64,000 nt of DNA from Nonomuraea sp. PA05 (GCF_008086045.1 NZ_VSEY01000034.1:98477-162476); one strand, 5' to 3'. Counted from the first letter of the stretch, positions 1 to 9,590 are shown. The notes: generated by a model not told the origin, from the letters alone. Program-made: numbers and translations.

Positions 1-2
1 CG

Positions 3-1220
3 ACCTTCTCCCCCGCGCTGGGCACGCTCGCGGCGTTCGCGACCTTCGCCGTGGGCTTCGTGGTGCGGCCGATCGGCGCCATCGTCCTCGGCCACGTCGG
101 CGACCGGGTCGGGCGCAAGAAGGCGCTGGTGTTCTCGCTCGTGCTGATGGGCGTGGCCACGTTCGCCATCGGCCTGCTGCCGACCTACTCCACGGCAGGG
201 GTTCTCGCGCCGATCCTGCTGGTGACGCTGCGGCTGGTCCAGGGGCTGGCCCTCGGCGGCGAGTGGGGCGGCGCCACCGTGCTCGCCTCCGAGTACGCCT
301 CGCGCGGCAACCGCGGCTTCCTCGCCTCCTTCGTCCAGCTCGGCTCGCCGCTCGGGCTGCTCATGTCCAGCGGCGCGTTCGCCCTCGTGGGTCTCGGCTC
401 GGACGAGTTCGTCCAGAGCTGGGGCTGGCGGATCCCGTTCCTGGCCAGCGCCGTCCTGGTGGCCATCGGCCTGTACATCCGGGTCCGGATCATGGAGTCG
501 CCCGAGTTCAGGCGCGCCACCGCGGCGGGCGAGATGTCCACCCGGGCCCCGCTCGTCGAGGTGTTCAGGTACTCGTGGCAGCAGGTGCTGATCGCCATCG
601 GCATCCGCTTCGTGCCCGACATCGGGTTCTACATGGCCGCCACGTTCCTGGTCAGCTACGCGACGACGAGCATGAACTATCCCCGTGGAGCCATTCTGAC
701 CTGCGTGATGGTCGCCGCGGCGATCGAGCTGTTCACCATCCCGCTCTTCGGCCGGCTGTCCGACCGCGTCGGCCGCAAGAAGGTCTACATCTTCGGGGTC
801 GTGGCCATGACCGCGCTCGCCTTCCCGCTGTTCGCCCTGCTCGAAAGCGGCTCGATCTTCCTGACCGGGGTGGGCGTGACGCTGGCGCTGGCCGTCGCGC
901 ACGCCTCCACCTGGGGGCTGAGCGCGGCGATCAACTCGGAGCTGTTCCCGACCCGGTACCGGACGACGGGCGCGGGTCTCGGCCTCAACGTGTCCAACAT
1001 CGTCGGCGGCGGCCCTGCCCCGCTCATCGCGTCCGCCCTGGTGATCAGCGCCGGCGGCGGGTCGTGGCTGGTGTCGCTGTACATCGTCGCGGCCGGGGTG
1101 ATCAGCCTGATCGCGATCGTGTCCATGGCGGAGACCTCCGGCCGGGACCTGGCCGAGGACTACAGCAGGCGCACGGCACCCACCGGCTTCACCCCCGAAG
1201 TGCGGGGTCAGGCCCTGTGA
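3..1220 (+). CDS. MFS transporter of the metabolite:H+ symporter type, 5' end outside the window
   Basis: This is an integral-membrane secondary transporter. The frame is open from the left edge and stops at 1220, so the N-terminus is missing. What remains is about 405 residues with roughly 11 hydrophobic segments. The classical MFS loop motif GDRVGRKK is visible near the start, and a second copy (SDRVGRKK) lies after the central loop. The segment RLVQGLALGGEWGG is typical of the shikimate/proline-betaine/citrate symporter branch. The substrate cannot be read from sequence. The sugar-isomerase-like gene 187 bp downstream on the same strand suggests uptake of a small carbon source, but no shared transcript is proven. 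Family assignment is secure; substrate is unknown. Confidence 0.9.
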   Translation, partial: TFSPALGTLAAFATFAVGFVVRPIGAIVLGHVGDRVGRKKALVFSLVLMGVATFAIGLLPTYSTAGVLAPILLVTLRLVQGLALGGEWGGATVLASEYASRGNRGFLASFVQLGSPLGLLMSSGAFALVGLGSDEFVQSWGWRIPFLASAVLVAIGLYIRVRIMESPEFRRATAAGEMSTRAPLVEVFRYSWQQVLIAIGIRFVPDIGFYMAATFLVSYATTSMNYPRGAILTCVMVAAAIELFTIPLFGRLSDRVGRKKVYIFGVVAMTALAFPLFALLESGSIFLTGVGVTLALAVAHASTWGLSAAINSELFPTRYRTTGAGLGLNVSNIVGGGPAPLIASALVISAGGGSWLVSLYIVAAGVISLIAIVSMAETSGRDLAEDYSRRTAPTGFTPEVRGQAL

Positions 1221-1407
1221 CCGTGCTCGCGGGCGCGGCATTTCCCGGGCACCCGCTCGTACGCGGCCTCGCAGGGCTCGGCGGGCGGGTGGCCGGCTTC
1301 GGCCGGTTCACCCGGGGATCGCTTCCGTCGCGGCCACCGCGGCGAGCCGGTCCGCCCACGGCGGCTCGCCCGTACCTGGCCGACCTCGACACCCAAGGGA
1401 ACCGTTC

Positions 1408-2286
1408 ATGACCCGACCCGCTCTCGCCCTCGGCGGCACCACCTACAGCTGGCTGCACCAGGCCCCGTTCCACGACGCGCTCCGCGGCCTGGCCGCGACC
1501 GGGTTCCGGCAGATCGAGATCACCACGGCCGCGCCCCACCTGCAGACGAGCGGCTTCGGCGCGTACGAACGCCACGAACTGCGCCGCGAGCTCGCCACGC
1601 TCGGACTGACCGTCACCTCCATCAACCCGGGCTTCCTGGACATCAACCTGATCAGCCCCAGCAACGACTTCCGCCGCGCCAGCCTCGACGCCGTCCTCGG
1701 CGAGATCGAACTCGCCCACGACCTCGAGGCCCCGATCGTCATCCTCATCCCGGGCCGCAGGCACGCGCTGTCCCCCGCGCCCGCCGAGGCCTGCCGCTGG
1801 TGGCTCGACCAGGCGCTGCACCTCCTCCTGGACCGGGCGGAGCAGCTGGGGGTGACGATCGCCCTGGAGACCAGCCCCTACGGCTACCTCGGCGACGCGT
1901 CCCAGCTCGCGGAGGTCGTCGACGAGATCGGCGCCCCGAACCTCGGCATCGCCTACGACGTCGCCAACACCATCGACCAGGAGGACCCGCTGGACGGCGT
2001 CCGCACGGCCGGCCACCGGATCCGGATCGCCCACATGAGCGACACCTGGCGCGGCCGGTGGGCCCACACCTCCCCGGGACGGGGCGAGGTCGACTTCGCC
2101 CGGTACGCCGAAGCGTTGCGCTCCATCGGCTTCGACGGCGTCACCGTCTTCGAGCTCATCGACCTCGAACCGCCGCTGCCGCGCCTGCACGACGACATCG
2201 CCGCCTTCGAAAAGCTGGGCTGGAGCCTGGGACACGCTGGCGCGGTGCCATGGCGCCCGGCCGGTGTGTCTCCGCCGGACGCTTGA
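1408..2286 (+). CDS. Sugar phosphate isomerase/epimerase-like TIM-barrel protein
   Basis: This 292-residue soluble protein belongs to the xylose-isomerase-like TIM-barrel superfamily (AP endonuclease family 2 fold). The family includes hydroxypyruvate isomerase, inosose dehydratase and ketose 3-epimerases. The expected metal-binding positions are visible: Glu in ALETSPYG, Asp in AYDVAN, His in RIAHMSD and Glu in VFELID, in that order along the chain. The ATG at 1408 has a purine-rich AAGGGA about 7 nt upstream. It follows an MFS transporter on the same strand, so a small sugar or polyol catabolic pair is plausible. The exact reaction cannot be assigned. Confidence 0.85.
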   Translation: MTRPALALGGTTYSWLHQAPFHDALRGLAATGFRQIEITTAAPHLQTSGFGAYERHELRRELATLGLTVTSINPGFLDINLISPSNDFRRASLDAVLGEIELAHDLEAPIVILIPGRRHALSPAPAEACRWWLDQALHLLLDRAEQLGVTIALETSPYGYLGDASQLAEVVDEIGAPNLGIAYDVANTIDQEDPLDGVRTAGHRIRIAHMSDTWRGRWAHTSPGRGEVDFARYAEALRSIGFDGVTVFELIDLEPPLPRLHDDIAAFEKLGWSLGHAGAVPWRPAGVSPPDA

Positions 2287-2551
2287 CGCTGCTTCCGGAC
2301 TCATCTCGCTCTCATGGTCCTCCGATGCCGATCTTTCGGTCGTCCCTGGACCTGTAAGTTGTACCGGTGACCGCATCCGACCTGGACGTCGCCGACATGT
2401 GGCAGGGCCACTGTGACCGCTGGTTTCCCCTGCCGCTGCATGGCGCCGGGGTCGGCGACATCGATACGCGCCGGCGCGTCGTCGCGGGGCAGAGAGGGCG
2501 GGCCCACCTGCCGCCCGCCCCGGTCGGCCACTGCCACCGGCTGGGCGCCTG

Positions 2552-5431
2552 ATGGAGGCTCGGTTGCGCTTGCAGGTCATGGGCCCGTTACGGGTATGGC
2601 GGGGTGATGCCGAGGTCGATGCCGGCCCCCGGCAGCAGCGGGCCTTGCTGGCATTGCTGCTGGCGCAGCACGGCCGGCCGGTCGGGCTGGGCGAGCTCGT
2701 CGACCTGATCTGGATGACGGACCCGCCGGCGAGTGCGGTGAATCTCATCCAGAAGTACATCGGTGCGCTACGCCGGGTGTTGGAACCCGGCGTGGCGCCG
2801 CGCTCGTCCGGGTCGTACCTGGCTCTCCATGGCAACGGCTACCGGCTGACGGCCGGTCCCGACGTGCTCGACCTGGCCGCCTTCGGCCGGTTCGTCACGG
2901 CGGCGAAAGCGGCGGCCGCCGCTGGGCGGACGGGTGAGGCGCTCGATCGGTACGCGGAGGCTCTGCGGCTGTGTCAGGGGCCGTCGGGCGGCGGCCTGGC
3001 GGACAACGCGGCGGCCGCGGCCGTCTTCGCCGGCATCGACGGTCAGTTCGTCGACGCGGCGGTCGATGCCGCCGGTATCGCGGTGGCCGAAGGCCGTCCG
3101 GGCGAGGTGCTCGCGCCGCTGCGGCTGGCCGCGAGAATGTTCCCGCTCCACGAACCCGTGCACGCGAGTCTCATGGTGGCGCTCGCCGGCGCCGATCACC
3201 AGGCCGAAGGGCTGGCGGTGTACCAGTCGATTCGTGAACGTCTCGCCGACGAGCTCGGTGTCGACCCGGGGCGCGGGCTGCGCGAGGCGTACCTGCGGGT
3301 GCTGACCCCGATCGTGGCGCCGCCCGCCGTGGTGGTCCCGGCCGAGCCGCCGCCCGCCGTGGTGGTCCCGGTCGAGCCGCCGCCCGCCGTGGTGGTCCCG
3401 GCCCAGTTGCCGCCCGATCTTCCGCTGTTCGTCGGACGCCGGGCGGAACTGGCCGCGCTCGACGACCTCGTGGCCGCGACGACCGGCCGCACCGGTCCGC
3501 TGGTGGTCGCGATGGACGGCATGGGCGGCGTGGGCAAGTCGACCCTCGCCGCGCACTTCGCGCACCGTGTCGCCCGGAAGTTCACCGACGGCCAGCTCTA
3601 CCTCGACCTGCAAGGCCACGAGGACGACGGTGAGGGAGTCACTGCCGTCGAAGCCCTGCGCTCCCTGCTCTACGCACTGGGGTTGCGCGGGGCGGACGCC
3701 CCGGAGTCGCTGGAGGCGCTGGTGGGCGCCTACCGCAGCCTCACGGCCGGGAAGCGGATCCTGGTGCTCCTGGACAACGTCCGTGACCCGTCGCAGGTAC
3801 AGCCGCTGTTGCCGGGTTCGGCCGGAAGTCTGGTGCTGGTCACCAGTCGTTTCCCGCAGGTGGGCCTGGCCGCCCTCGGGGGCGCCCGCCTCATCCGGGT
3901 CGATCTGCCCGACCCGCAGGTCGCCCGCGAGATGCTCGAACGGCGGCTCGCCCACACCGGACGTGTCACCGGCGGCGACGCCGAGTCCCTCGACGCGATC
4001 GTCGAGCTGTGCGGGCGGCTGCCACTGGCGCTGGCGATCCTGGGCGCCCGGCTCAGCGCCCGTCCGCGACTGTCGCTGGCGTCGGTCGTCGCGGAGTTGC
4101 GCGACGACGCCCACCGGCTGGCGGCGTTCCCCGGCGGGCGGGGCGTGCGTGACCCGCGTACGACGTTCGCGTGGTCGTACCGGCAGCTGAGTCCCGACGC
4201 GGCCCGGCTGTTCCGGCTGCTGTCGGTCGCGCTGACGCCGGGCATCACGGCCGAGGCGGCCGCGAGCCTGTCGGCGTGGGAGCCGCGACGCACCCGCGAG
4301 TCCCTCATGGAGCTGGCGGAGGCCGCGCTGGTGACGGAGGACGACCACGGCCGGTTCACCTCACACGTCCTGGTCAAGTCGTACGCGGAGGAGCTGTTCC
4401 GGGAGACCGAACCGCCCGCCGAGCGGGCGGCGGCGATCAGCAGGCTCCTGCAGCACTACCTGCACAGCGCTCTGAACGCCCAGTCCGAGCTGAAGAAGAG
4501 CTACCTCCGGAGCTCACCGCCGCCGCCTCCGCCGGACGGCGTGGTCGCCGAACGGCAGAGCTCACTGGAGAACGCCTACGGCTGGTTCGATCGTCACCGC
4601 GACGTTCTGTTCGAGGCTGTCCACGTCGCGTCCGAGGGCGACCACGGTGTCGACCCTTGGCGGCTGGCCCTGGCCATGCCGCAGTACCTGGAGAGCGCGG
4701 GCCTCTTCCGCGACTGGGAGGACGTCGTCCGCACGGCACTGCGGGCCGCCCGCGAGCGAGGCGACGCGATCGGCGAGGCGCACCTGTGCCGCAGCCTCGC
4801 CGGTCCCCGCTGGTACTCCGGCGCGAACGACGACGCCCTCGACCTGCTGCAGACCGCGTTGCGCCACTACACCGAGCACGGCATGACCACGGAGCAGAGT
4901 GCGGTGCTGACCAACCTCCAGAACATCTACGACTCGCTCGGCGAGCACGAGGTGGCGCTGGAACACGCCCGGCAGGCGGTGGCGCTGGGCCGGCTCAGCG
5001 GAGAGCGTCACACCGAGCTCAACGGCCTGTTGGGCATGGGCCAATCGCTCGCCGAGCTTGAACGGTTCGAGGAGGCGGTGCACGCGTTGCGGCAGGCGCT
5101 CGACATCGGCCGCGACCTCGACCAGCGGACCGAGGAAGCGATAGGCCGGCACCTGCTCGCGCAGAGCCTCGCGGGCATGGGCCGGGCCGACGAGGCGATC
5201 GAGGAGTACACCGCGGCCGTCCAGCTGGCCGGCGTGCTGGCGCACGGACCGATCCAGGTCTATTCGCTCCGGGATCTGTCGAAACTTCTGCTGTCGACGG
5301 GTGACGTGGCCGGGGCGCGGCGGGCGTTCGAGCGCGCCGTCGAGCTGATGGGCACCTTTCAGGACGGTGGGCCCGGATTCCTGCGGGCCGACCTCGAGCA
5401 GCTCGCACAACTGCTCGCCCGGCACCGCTAG
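2552..5431 (+). CDS. SARP/AfsR-type transcriptional regulator with BTAD, NB-ARC and TPR domains
   Basis: This 959-residue cytoplasmic regulator has the AfsR layout. A winged-helix DNA-binding domain spans about residues 5-90, followed by a BTAD domain to about 250 that ends in ADELGVDPGRGLREAY. A Pro/Val linker follows, made of three 30-bp repeats at 3321-3410. The NB-ARC ATPase carries a Walker A GMGGVGKST near 325 and a Walker B LVLLDN near 405. TPR-like helices fill the last 250 residues. Proteins of this class activate secondary-metabolite or developmental genes and can be modulated by phosphorylation or nucleotide binding. Codon 13 is a TTA (2588-2590), which in Streptomyces often makes regulators depend on bldA tRNA. 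Its targets are unknown; the ABC exporter downstream is a candidate. Confidence 0.92.
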   Translation: MEARLRLQVMGPLRVWRGDAEVDAGPRQQRALLALLLAQHGRPVGLGELVDLIWMTDPPASAVNLIQKYIGALRRVLEPGVAPRSSGSYLALHGNGYRLTAGPDVLDLAAFGRFVTAAKAAAAAGRTGEALDRYAEALRLCQGPSGGGLADNAAAAAVFAGIDGQFVDAAVDAAGIAVAEGRPGEVLAPLRLAARMFPLHEPVHASLMVALAGADHQAEGLAVYQSIRERLADELGVDPGRGLREAYLRVLTPIVAPPAVVVPAEPPPAVVVPVEPPPAVVVPAQLPPDLPLFVGRRAELAALDDLVAATTGRTGPLVVAMDGMGGVGKSTLAAHFAHRVARKFTDGQLYLDLQGHEDDGEGVTAVEALRSLLYALGLRGADAPESLEALVGAYRSLTAGKRILVLLDNVRDPSQVQPLLPGSAGSLVLVTSRFPQVGLAALGGARLIRVDLPDPQVAREMLERRLAHTGRVTGGDAESLDAIVELCGRLPLALAILGARLSARPRLSLASVVAELRDDAHRLAAFPGGRGVRDPRTTFAWSYRQLSPDAARLFRLLSVALTPGITAEAAASLSAWEPRRTRESLMELAEAALVTEDDHGRFTSHVLVKSYAEELFRETEPPAERAAAISRLLQHYLHSALNAQSELKKSYLRSSPPPPPPDGVVAERQSSLENAYGWFDRHRDVLFEAVHVASEGDHGVDPWRLALAMPQYLESAGLFRDWEDVVRTALRAARERGDAIGEAHLCRSLAGPRWYSGANDDALDLLQTALRHYTEHGMTTEQSAVLTNLQNIYDSLGEHEVALEHARQAVALGRLSGERHTELNGLLGMGQSLAELERFEEAVHALRQALDIGRDLDQRTEEAIGRHLLAQSLAGMGRADEAIEEYTAAVQLAGVLAHGPIQVYSLRDLSKLLLSTGDVAGARRAFERAVELMGTFQDGGPGFLRADLEQLAQLLARHR
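2588..2590 (+). promoter_or_regulatory. In-frame TTA (rare Leu) codon near the start of the SARP gene
   Basis: Codon 13 of the SARP-type regulator is TTA, very rare in this GC-rich sequence. In Streptomyces, TTA codons placed early in regulators couple translation to the developmentally controlled bldA tRNA-Leu. The codon is read directly; the regulatory meaning is carried over from Streptomyces and is an inference here. Confidence 0.6.
3321..3410 (+). repeat. Three 30-bp in-frame repeats in the SARP interdomain linker
   Basis: Three near-identical 30-bp units (3321-3350, 3351-3380, 3381-3410) encode a repeated PPAVVVPxEP-type decapeptide between the BTAD and NB-ARC domains. The period is a multiple of three, so the frame is kept. 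This is probably a flexible spacer. Confidence 0.85.
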
Positions 5432-5755
5432 TGCTGTGATCAAAGACGATCGTGCCGCGGATGCGCGGTTCAGGGTGGGCAGGGGGCCGAGGTCCTACCC
5501 GCGGTCGCGCTCGTGGAAGGTCCACTGATGACCAGCGCCATAGGAGCCGGACGTGGCGTAGACGGAGCCCAGGAAGCTGTACCCCACAAGCCGGCGGGCC
5601 GTTTTGCCCGGCACGCGACCGGTGCGGCGCGGGCGTAGGGAATCCGTCAAGAAACGTCTGGCGGGGCGGATCCGGCGCTGTTACCGTCGGAGGTGGAGCG
5701 CCGGGAAGTCTGGTCGGCAACGTCATATCGGACCGGCTTCAGGGAGGGCGCCCCC
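5432..5755. other. Intergenic stretch with no confident gene; weak coding-like trace on the minus strand
   Basis: No supported gene lies between the SARP gene and the ABC transporter. On the minus strand, from about 5670 down to a TAG near 5500, one frame reads like the C-terminal end of a protein, with motifs such as VGYSFLGSVYATSGSYGAG and QWTFHERDRG and GC-rich third positions. No start codon with a ribosome site is visible and I do not recognise the family. It may be the relic of a decayed gene. The promoter and AGGGAGGG ribosome site of the ABC gene occupy the right end. Confidence 0.3.
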
Positions 5756-6649
5756 ATGGCGAGCAGTCCTGCCGTCTTCATCCATGACCTGGTCAAGCGC
5801 TACGGCAAGATCCGTGCGCTGGACGGGCTCGACCTGACCGTGCACACCGGCGAGGTGCACGGCTTCCTCGGCCCGAACGGGTCGGGCAAGACCACGACGT
5901 TGCGCGTCCTGCTCGGCCTGCTGCGCGCCGACTCCGGGCACGCCGAGCTGCTCGGCGGCGACCCGTGGCGGGACGCGGTCGAGCTGCACCGGCGGCTGGC
6001 GTACGTGCCAGGCGACGTCGTCCTGTGGCCTGCCCTGTCCGGCGGCGAGGCCATCGACCTGCTCGGACGGCTGCGCGGCGGCCTCGACCGGCGCCGCAAG
6101 GCGGCCCTGTGCGAGCGCTTCGACCTCGACCCCACCCGCAAGGGCCGCGCCTACTCCAAGGGCAACCGGCAGAAGGTCGCGCTGATCGCCGCGCTGGCCT
6201 CGGACGTCGAGCTGCTGCTGCTCGACGAGCCGACCTCGGGTCTGGACCCGCTCATGGAGGCGGCCTTCCGCGAGACGATCCGTGAGGAACGCGCCAAGGG
6301 CCGCACGGTGCTGCTGTCCAGCCACCTGCTGTCGGAGGTGGAGGCCCTGTGCGACCAGGTCACCATCATCCGCGACGGCCGCGCGGTCCAGACCGGCACG
6401 CTGGCCGGGCTCCGTCACCTCACCCGCACCTCGATCACCGCCGACCTCGGCCGCGTTCCGGACGAGCTGGCCCGGATGGACGGCGTGCACGACCTGACGG
6501 TCCAGGGCTCACAGGTCCGCTTCCAGGTCGAGGCGCACCACCTGGAGCAGGCGCTGCGGCTGCTGACGGACTCCGGCGTACGCGCGCTGACCTGCCGGCC
6601 GCCCACGCTGGAGGAGCTGTTCCTGCGCCACTACCAGGTCGCGCCATGA
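5756..6649 (+). CDS. ABC transporter ATP-binding protein (ABC-2 exporter)
   Basis: This 297-residue ATPase drives an ABC-2 type exporter with the permease encoded immediately downstream. All nucleotide-binding elements are visible: Walker A GPNGSGKTT near residue 40, signature-like YSKGNRQKV near 133, Walker B ELLLLDEPTSG near 150 and the switch histidine in LLSSH near 188. The signature lacks the usual LSGGQ order but matches the SKGNRQK form common in actinobacterial multidrug or antibiotic exporters. I chose the ATG at 5756 over an upstream ATG at 5693 because AGGGAGGG sits 7-8 nt before it. The stop overlaps the permease start by ATGA, so the two are translationally coupled. The substrate is unknown. 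Confidence 0.93.
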   Translation: MASSPAVFIHDLVKRYGKIRALDGLDLTVHTGEVHGFLGPNGSGKTTTLRVLLGLLRADSGHAELLGGDPWRDAVELHRRLAYVPGDVVLWPALSGGEAIDLLGRLRGGLDRRRKAALCERFDLDPTRKGRAYSKGNRQKVALIAALASDVELLLLDEPTSGLDPLMEAAFRETIREERAKGRTVLLSSHLLSEVEALCDQVTIIRDGRAVQTGTLAGLRHLTRTSITADLGRVPDELARMDGVHDLTVQGSQVRFQVEAHHLEQALRLLTDSGVRALTCRPPTLEELFLRHYQVAP

Positions 6650-8277
6650 CCACCACGCCGACCCGCGCACTCTCGCGGCTCACGATGACCGGCACGCCGG
6701 AGCTGGTGCGGTTCGCCCTGCGCCGCGACCGTCTCCTGCTGCCCGCCTGGGCCGTCGCCATCGCCGGTCTCATCGCCGCCAGCGCGTCGGCCATCGCCGG
6801 GCTGTACCCGCAGGCGGCCCAGCGCATCGCGCTCGGCGTCACGATCGGCGCCGCCCCCGCCTTGCAGGCGCTGACCGGACCGGTCTACGACGCGGCCTCG
6901 GTCGGCGGCCTGACCGCCTGGCGCGTGACCACGATGGCCTCGGTGCTGGCCGCGCTGATGAGCATCCTCGTGGTGACCCGGCACACCCGCGCCGAGGAGG
7001 AGACCGGCCGCGCCGAGCTGGTCGGTGCCTGCCCCGTGGGACGGCACGCGCTGCCCGCCTCCGGGGTTCTGGTGGCCGCGGGCGCGAACCTGCTGATCGG
7101 CGTGCTCATCACGCTCGGCCTGGCCGGGCAGGGGCTGCCGGTCGCGGGCGCGCTCGCCTTCGGCGCCGCGGTGAGCGGCACCGGCTGGGCCTTCACCGGC
7201 GTCGCCGCCCTCGCCGGGCAGATCACCGCGCACGCCCGCACCGCCAACGCCATCGCGATCGCGGCCCTCGGCGCGGCCTTCCTGCTGCGCGCCCTCGGCG
7301 ACGCCGCCCGCGTCGAAGCGCTGTCGTGGCTGTCCCCGCTCGGCTGGGCCCAGCGCGTGCGCGCCTTCGCCGGCGAACGCTGGTGGGTGCTCGCCCTGTT
7401 CGCCGCCACCGGGCTGGCCTTCCTCGCGGTGGCGGCGGTGCTGGCCAGACGGCGCGACCTCGGTGCCGGGCTGCTCGCCCCGCGTGCGGGCCCACGCGAC
7501 GCGGCCGCCTCCTTGCGGACGCCGCTCGCGCTGGCCTGGCGGCTGCACCGCGGTGTGCTGCTGGGCTGGACGGTGGCGTTCACCGTGGTGGGCGCGCTGT
7601 TCGGGGCGTTGGCCCACAGCGTCGGCGACATCCTGCGCGACAACCCGCAACTGGCCGCGCTGCTCTCCCGGATGGGCGGCGGCCCGGGCCTGCTGACCGA
7701 CGCGTTCCTGGCCGCCGAGCTGAGCGTGCTCGGCCTGGTCGCCGGCGGCTACGCCGTCCAGGCCACGCTGCGGCTGCAGGCCGAGGAGTCGGCGATCCGT
7801 GCCGAACCCGTCCTGGCCACCGCCGTGCCTCGATGGCGCTGGACGGCCGGCCACCTCAGCATGGCCCTGGCCGGCAGCGCCGCGATCCTGGCCGCGGGCG
7901 GCCTGGCCGCCGGCATCGCCCACGGCCTTCGGGTCGGCGAACCCGCCGGGCAGACGCTGCGGCTGCTCGGCGCGGCCCTGGCCCAGGCGCCCGCCACCTG
8001 GACTCTGGCCGGGACGGCGATGCTGCTGTTCGGGCTGCTCCCCCGGCTGACCGCACTCGCCTGGGCGGCGCTGCTCGTCTTCGCCCTGCTCGCCCAGCTC
8101 GGCGAGCTGCTGCGACTCGACGACCGGATCCGGAACCTGTCGCCCTTCGCGCACGTGCCGCAGGCTCTGCCCGGGCCGGTGGACCTGAGCCCGCTGCTCG
8201 GGCTCTGCGCGGTCACCCTGCTCCTCCTCTGGGCCGGTGTCGTCGCCTTCCAGCGGCGTGACCTGCGAGGGGACTGA
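6646..8277 (+). CDS. ABC-2 type exporter permease
   Basis: This 543-residue integral-membrane protein is the partner of the ATPase just upstream; its ATG lies in the ATGA overlap with that gene. It has about twelve hydrophobic stretches in two halves, each starting with an amphipathic segment (near residues 15 and 290). That layout matches large actinobacterial ABC-2 permeases annotated as polyketide antibiotic exporters. No catalytic motif is expected. The next gene starts 2 bp after its stop, so ATPase, permease and Na/Ca exchanger probably share a transcript. The function is likely drug or lipid efflux; the substrate is not readable. Confidence 0.9.
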   Translation: MTTTPTRALSRLTMTGTPELVRFALRRDRLLLPAWAVAIAGLIAASASAIAGLYPQAAQRIALGVTIGAAPALQALTGPVYDAASVGGLTAWRVTTMASVLAALMSILVVTRHTRAEEETGRAELVGACPVGRHALPASGVLVAAGANLLIGVLITLGLAGQGLPVAGALAFGAAVSGTGWAFTGVAALAGQITAHARTANAIAIAALGAAFLLRALGDAARVEALSWLSPLGWAQRVRAFAGERWWVLALFAATGLAFLAVAAVLARRRDLGAGLLAPRAGPRDAAASLRTPLALAWRLHRGVLLGWTVAFTVVGALFGALAHSVGDILRDNPQLAALLSRMGGGPGLLTDAFLAAELSVLGLVAGGYAVQATLRLQAEESAIRAEPVLATAVPRWRWTAGHLSMALAGSAAILAAGGLAAGIAHGLRVGEPAGQTLRLLGAALAQAPATWTLAGTAMLLFGLLPRLTALAWAALLVFALLAQLGELLRLDDRIRNLSPFAHVPQALPGPVDLSPLLGLCAVTLLLLWAGVVAFQRRDLRGD

Positions 8278-8279
8278 CC

Positions 8280-9218
8280 ATGCTGCTCCTGCTGACGCTC
8301 AGCGCGCTGGGGCTGGCCGTGCTCGCCGTCGCCGCCGACCACCTGGTGATCGGCTCGGGACGGCTGGCGGAACGGCTCGGCCTGCAGCCCGTCGTGGTGG
8401 GCGTGGTCGTGATCGGGTTCGGCACCAGCGCGCCCGAACTCTTGGTGACCGGAACGGCGAGCCTGCGCGGCCAGAGCGACCTGGCGCTGGCCGGGCTGGT
8501 CGGCTCGAACATCGTCAACCTGACGCTGATCCTCGGCCTCGCCGGGCTGGCCGCGACGCTGGCCGTGCGCTCGTCGGTACTGCGACGCGAGGCGCCGCTG
8601 TCGGTCGCGGCCGTCACGCTGTTCGCCGTCGCCGCCCTGTCCGGGCTCGGCCCCGGCACGGGCGTCGTGCTGGTCGTGGCCCTGGCCGGGTCGATGGTGC
8701 TGCTGCTGCGCTTCGCCCGGCAGGCTCCGCGCGACCCGGTCGCGGCGGAGACGGCGGACTACCTGCGGACGTCCGCACGCCCGCGTCTGACGGCCGAGGT
8801 GCCCAGGACACTGCTCGGTCTGGCCGGAACACTGCTGGGCGCGCAGTTGCTCGTGGTCAACGCCTCCGAGCTGGCCATCCAGGCGGGCCTGTCAGCGGAG
8901 CTGGTCGGGTTCACCCTGGTCGCGCTCGGCACCTCACTGCCCGAGCTGGTCACCTCGCTGCAGGCCCAGCGGCGCGGCGACAGCGACCTCGTGGTCGGCA
9001 ACCTGCTCGGCAGCAACCTGATCAACAGCCTGGCCGGCGGAACCATCATCGCGTTCGCCGGCACCACGGCACCCGCCATGGCACCGGCCGTCATCGCCGC
9101 CATGGCCGGCGTCAGTGGCCTGACCTGGGCTCTGCTCGCGCGCGGCAAACGACTCAGCCGCGCGGAATCGGCCCTGCTGCTGGTGGCGTACGTCGCGCTG
9201 CTGCCGCTCGTCACCTGA
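8280..9218 (+). CDS. Sodium/calcium exchanger family (CaCA) antiporter
   Basis: This 312-residue membrane protein has the inverted two-repeat architecture of the CaCA superfamily. The first alpha repeat contains GFGTSAPELLVT and GLVGSNIVNLTLILG. The second contains ALGTSLPELVTS and GNLLGSNLINSLAG. The acidic residue in each PEL motif and the Asn in GSN are the cation-binding positions known from YrbG and NCX proteins. It should exchange Ca2+ (or another cation) against Na+ or H+ across the membrane. It starts 2 bp after the ABC permease. Its stop overlaps by 8 bp the stop of the convergent STAS gene. Family assignment is secure; ion specificity is inferred. Confidence 0.92.
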   Translation: MLLLLTLSALGLAVLAVAADHLVIGSGRLAERLGLQPVVVGVVVIGFGTSAPELLVTGTASLRGQSDLALAGLVGSNIVNLTLILGLAGLAATLAVRSSVLRREAPLSVAAVTLFAVAALSGLGPGTGVVLVVALAGSMVLLLRFARQAPRDPVAAETADYLRTSARPRLTAEVPRTLLGLAGTLLGAQLLVVNASELAIQAGLSAELVGFTLVALGTSLPELVTSLQAQRRGDSDLVVGNLLGSNLINSLAGGTIIAFAGTTAPAMAPAVIAAMAGVSGLTWALLARGKRLSRAESALLLVAYVALLPLVT

Positions 9219-9588
9219 CCGGGCGCTCTTGAGCAGGAGCCGCGGTTGCCATGTGAAGGCAGTCGATCGCGGCCAGCGCCTGTTCCACATGGTCGTAGAG
9301 GCTCATCGCCCGGGTAGTGCCGGTGATCTCAAGAATGCGGGCCACCCGCGGCTGGGGCCCGGTCAGGTGCACGTCCGCGCCGGCGGCGCGGGCCAGGGCG
9401 GCGGCGGCCAGCAGCACGGCCAGGCCGGAGCTGTCCAGGAACGCCAGCCGGGCGGCGTCGATGACCAGTTGCTCGTCCAGGCTGCGGCGGGCCTGGTCGA
9501 TGTAGCTCTCCAGCCGGCCGGAGGTGGTGGAGTCCACCTCTCCCGCGATCGTGATCACGCATGCCCGCGGCAGATGGCGGTGGGTCAT
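9211..9588 (-). CDS. STAS-domain anti-sigma factor antagonist
   Basis: This 125-residue protein is a single STAS domain. It shows the beta-strand VITIAGEVD, a dimer-like SYIDQARRSL helix and the conserved FLDSSGLAVL loop, whose Ser is the usual phosphorylation site of SpoIIAA/RsbV-type proteins. Such proteins bind anti-sigma kinases and so free a sigma factor. I chose the ATG at 9588, 2 bp after the stop of the upstream STAS gene, instead of a long upstream extension that only shadows that gene. No RsbW-type kinase or alternative sigma gene lies beside it, so the partner is elsewhere in the genome. Confidence 0.88.
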   Translation of the reverse strand: MTHRHLPRACVITIAGEVDSTTSGRLESYIDQARRSLDEQLVIDAARLAFLDSSGLAVLLAAAALARAAGADVHLTGPQPRVARILEITGTTRAMSLYDHVEQALAAIDCLHMATAAPAQERPVR

Positions 9589-9590
9589 GA

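Noticed and set aside
1285..1310. Short GGCCG/CGGCC stem after the first MFS gene as a terminator
   Set aside because: Only a 5-bp stem in a 70% GC background; such stems arise by chance.
6631..8154. 507-codon minus-strand frame opposite the ABC permease
   Set aside because: It is Gln/Gly/Arg-rich low-complexity shadow; the plus-strand permease has the membrane helices and the ATGA coupling to its ATPase.
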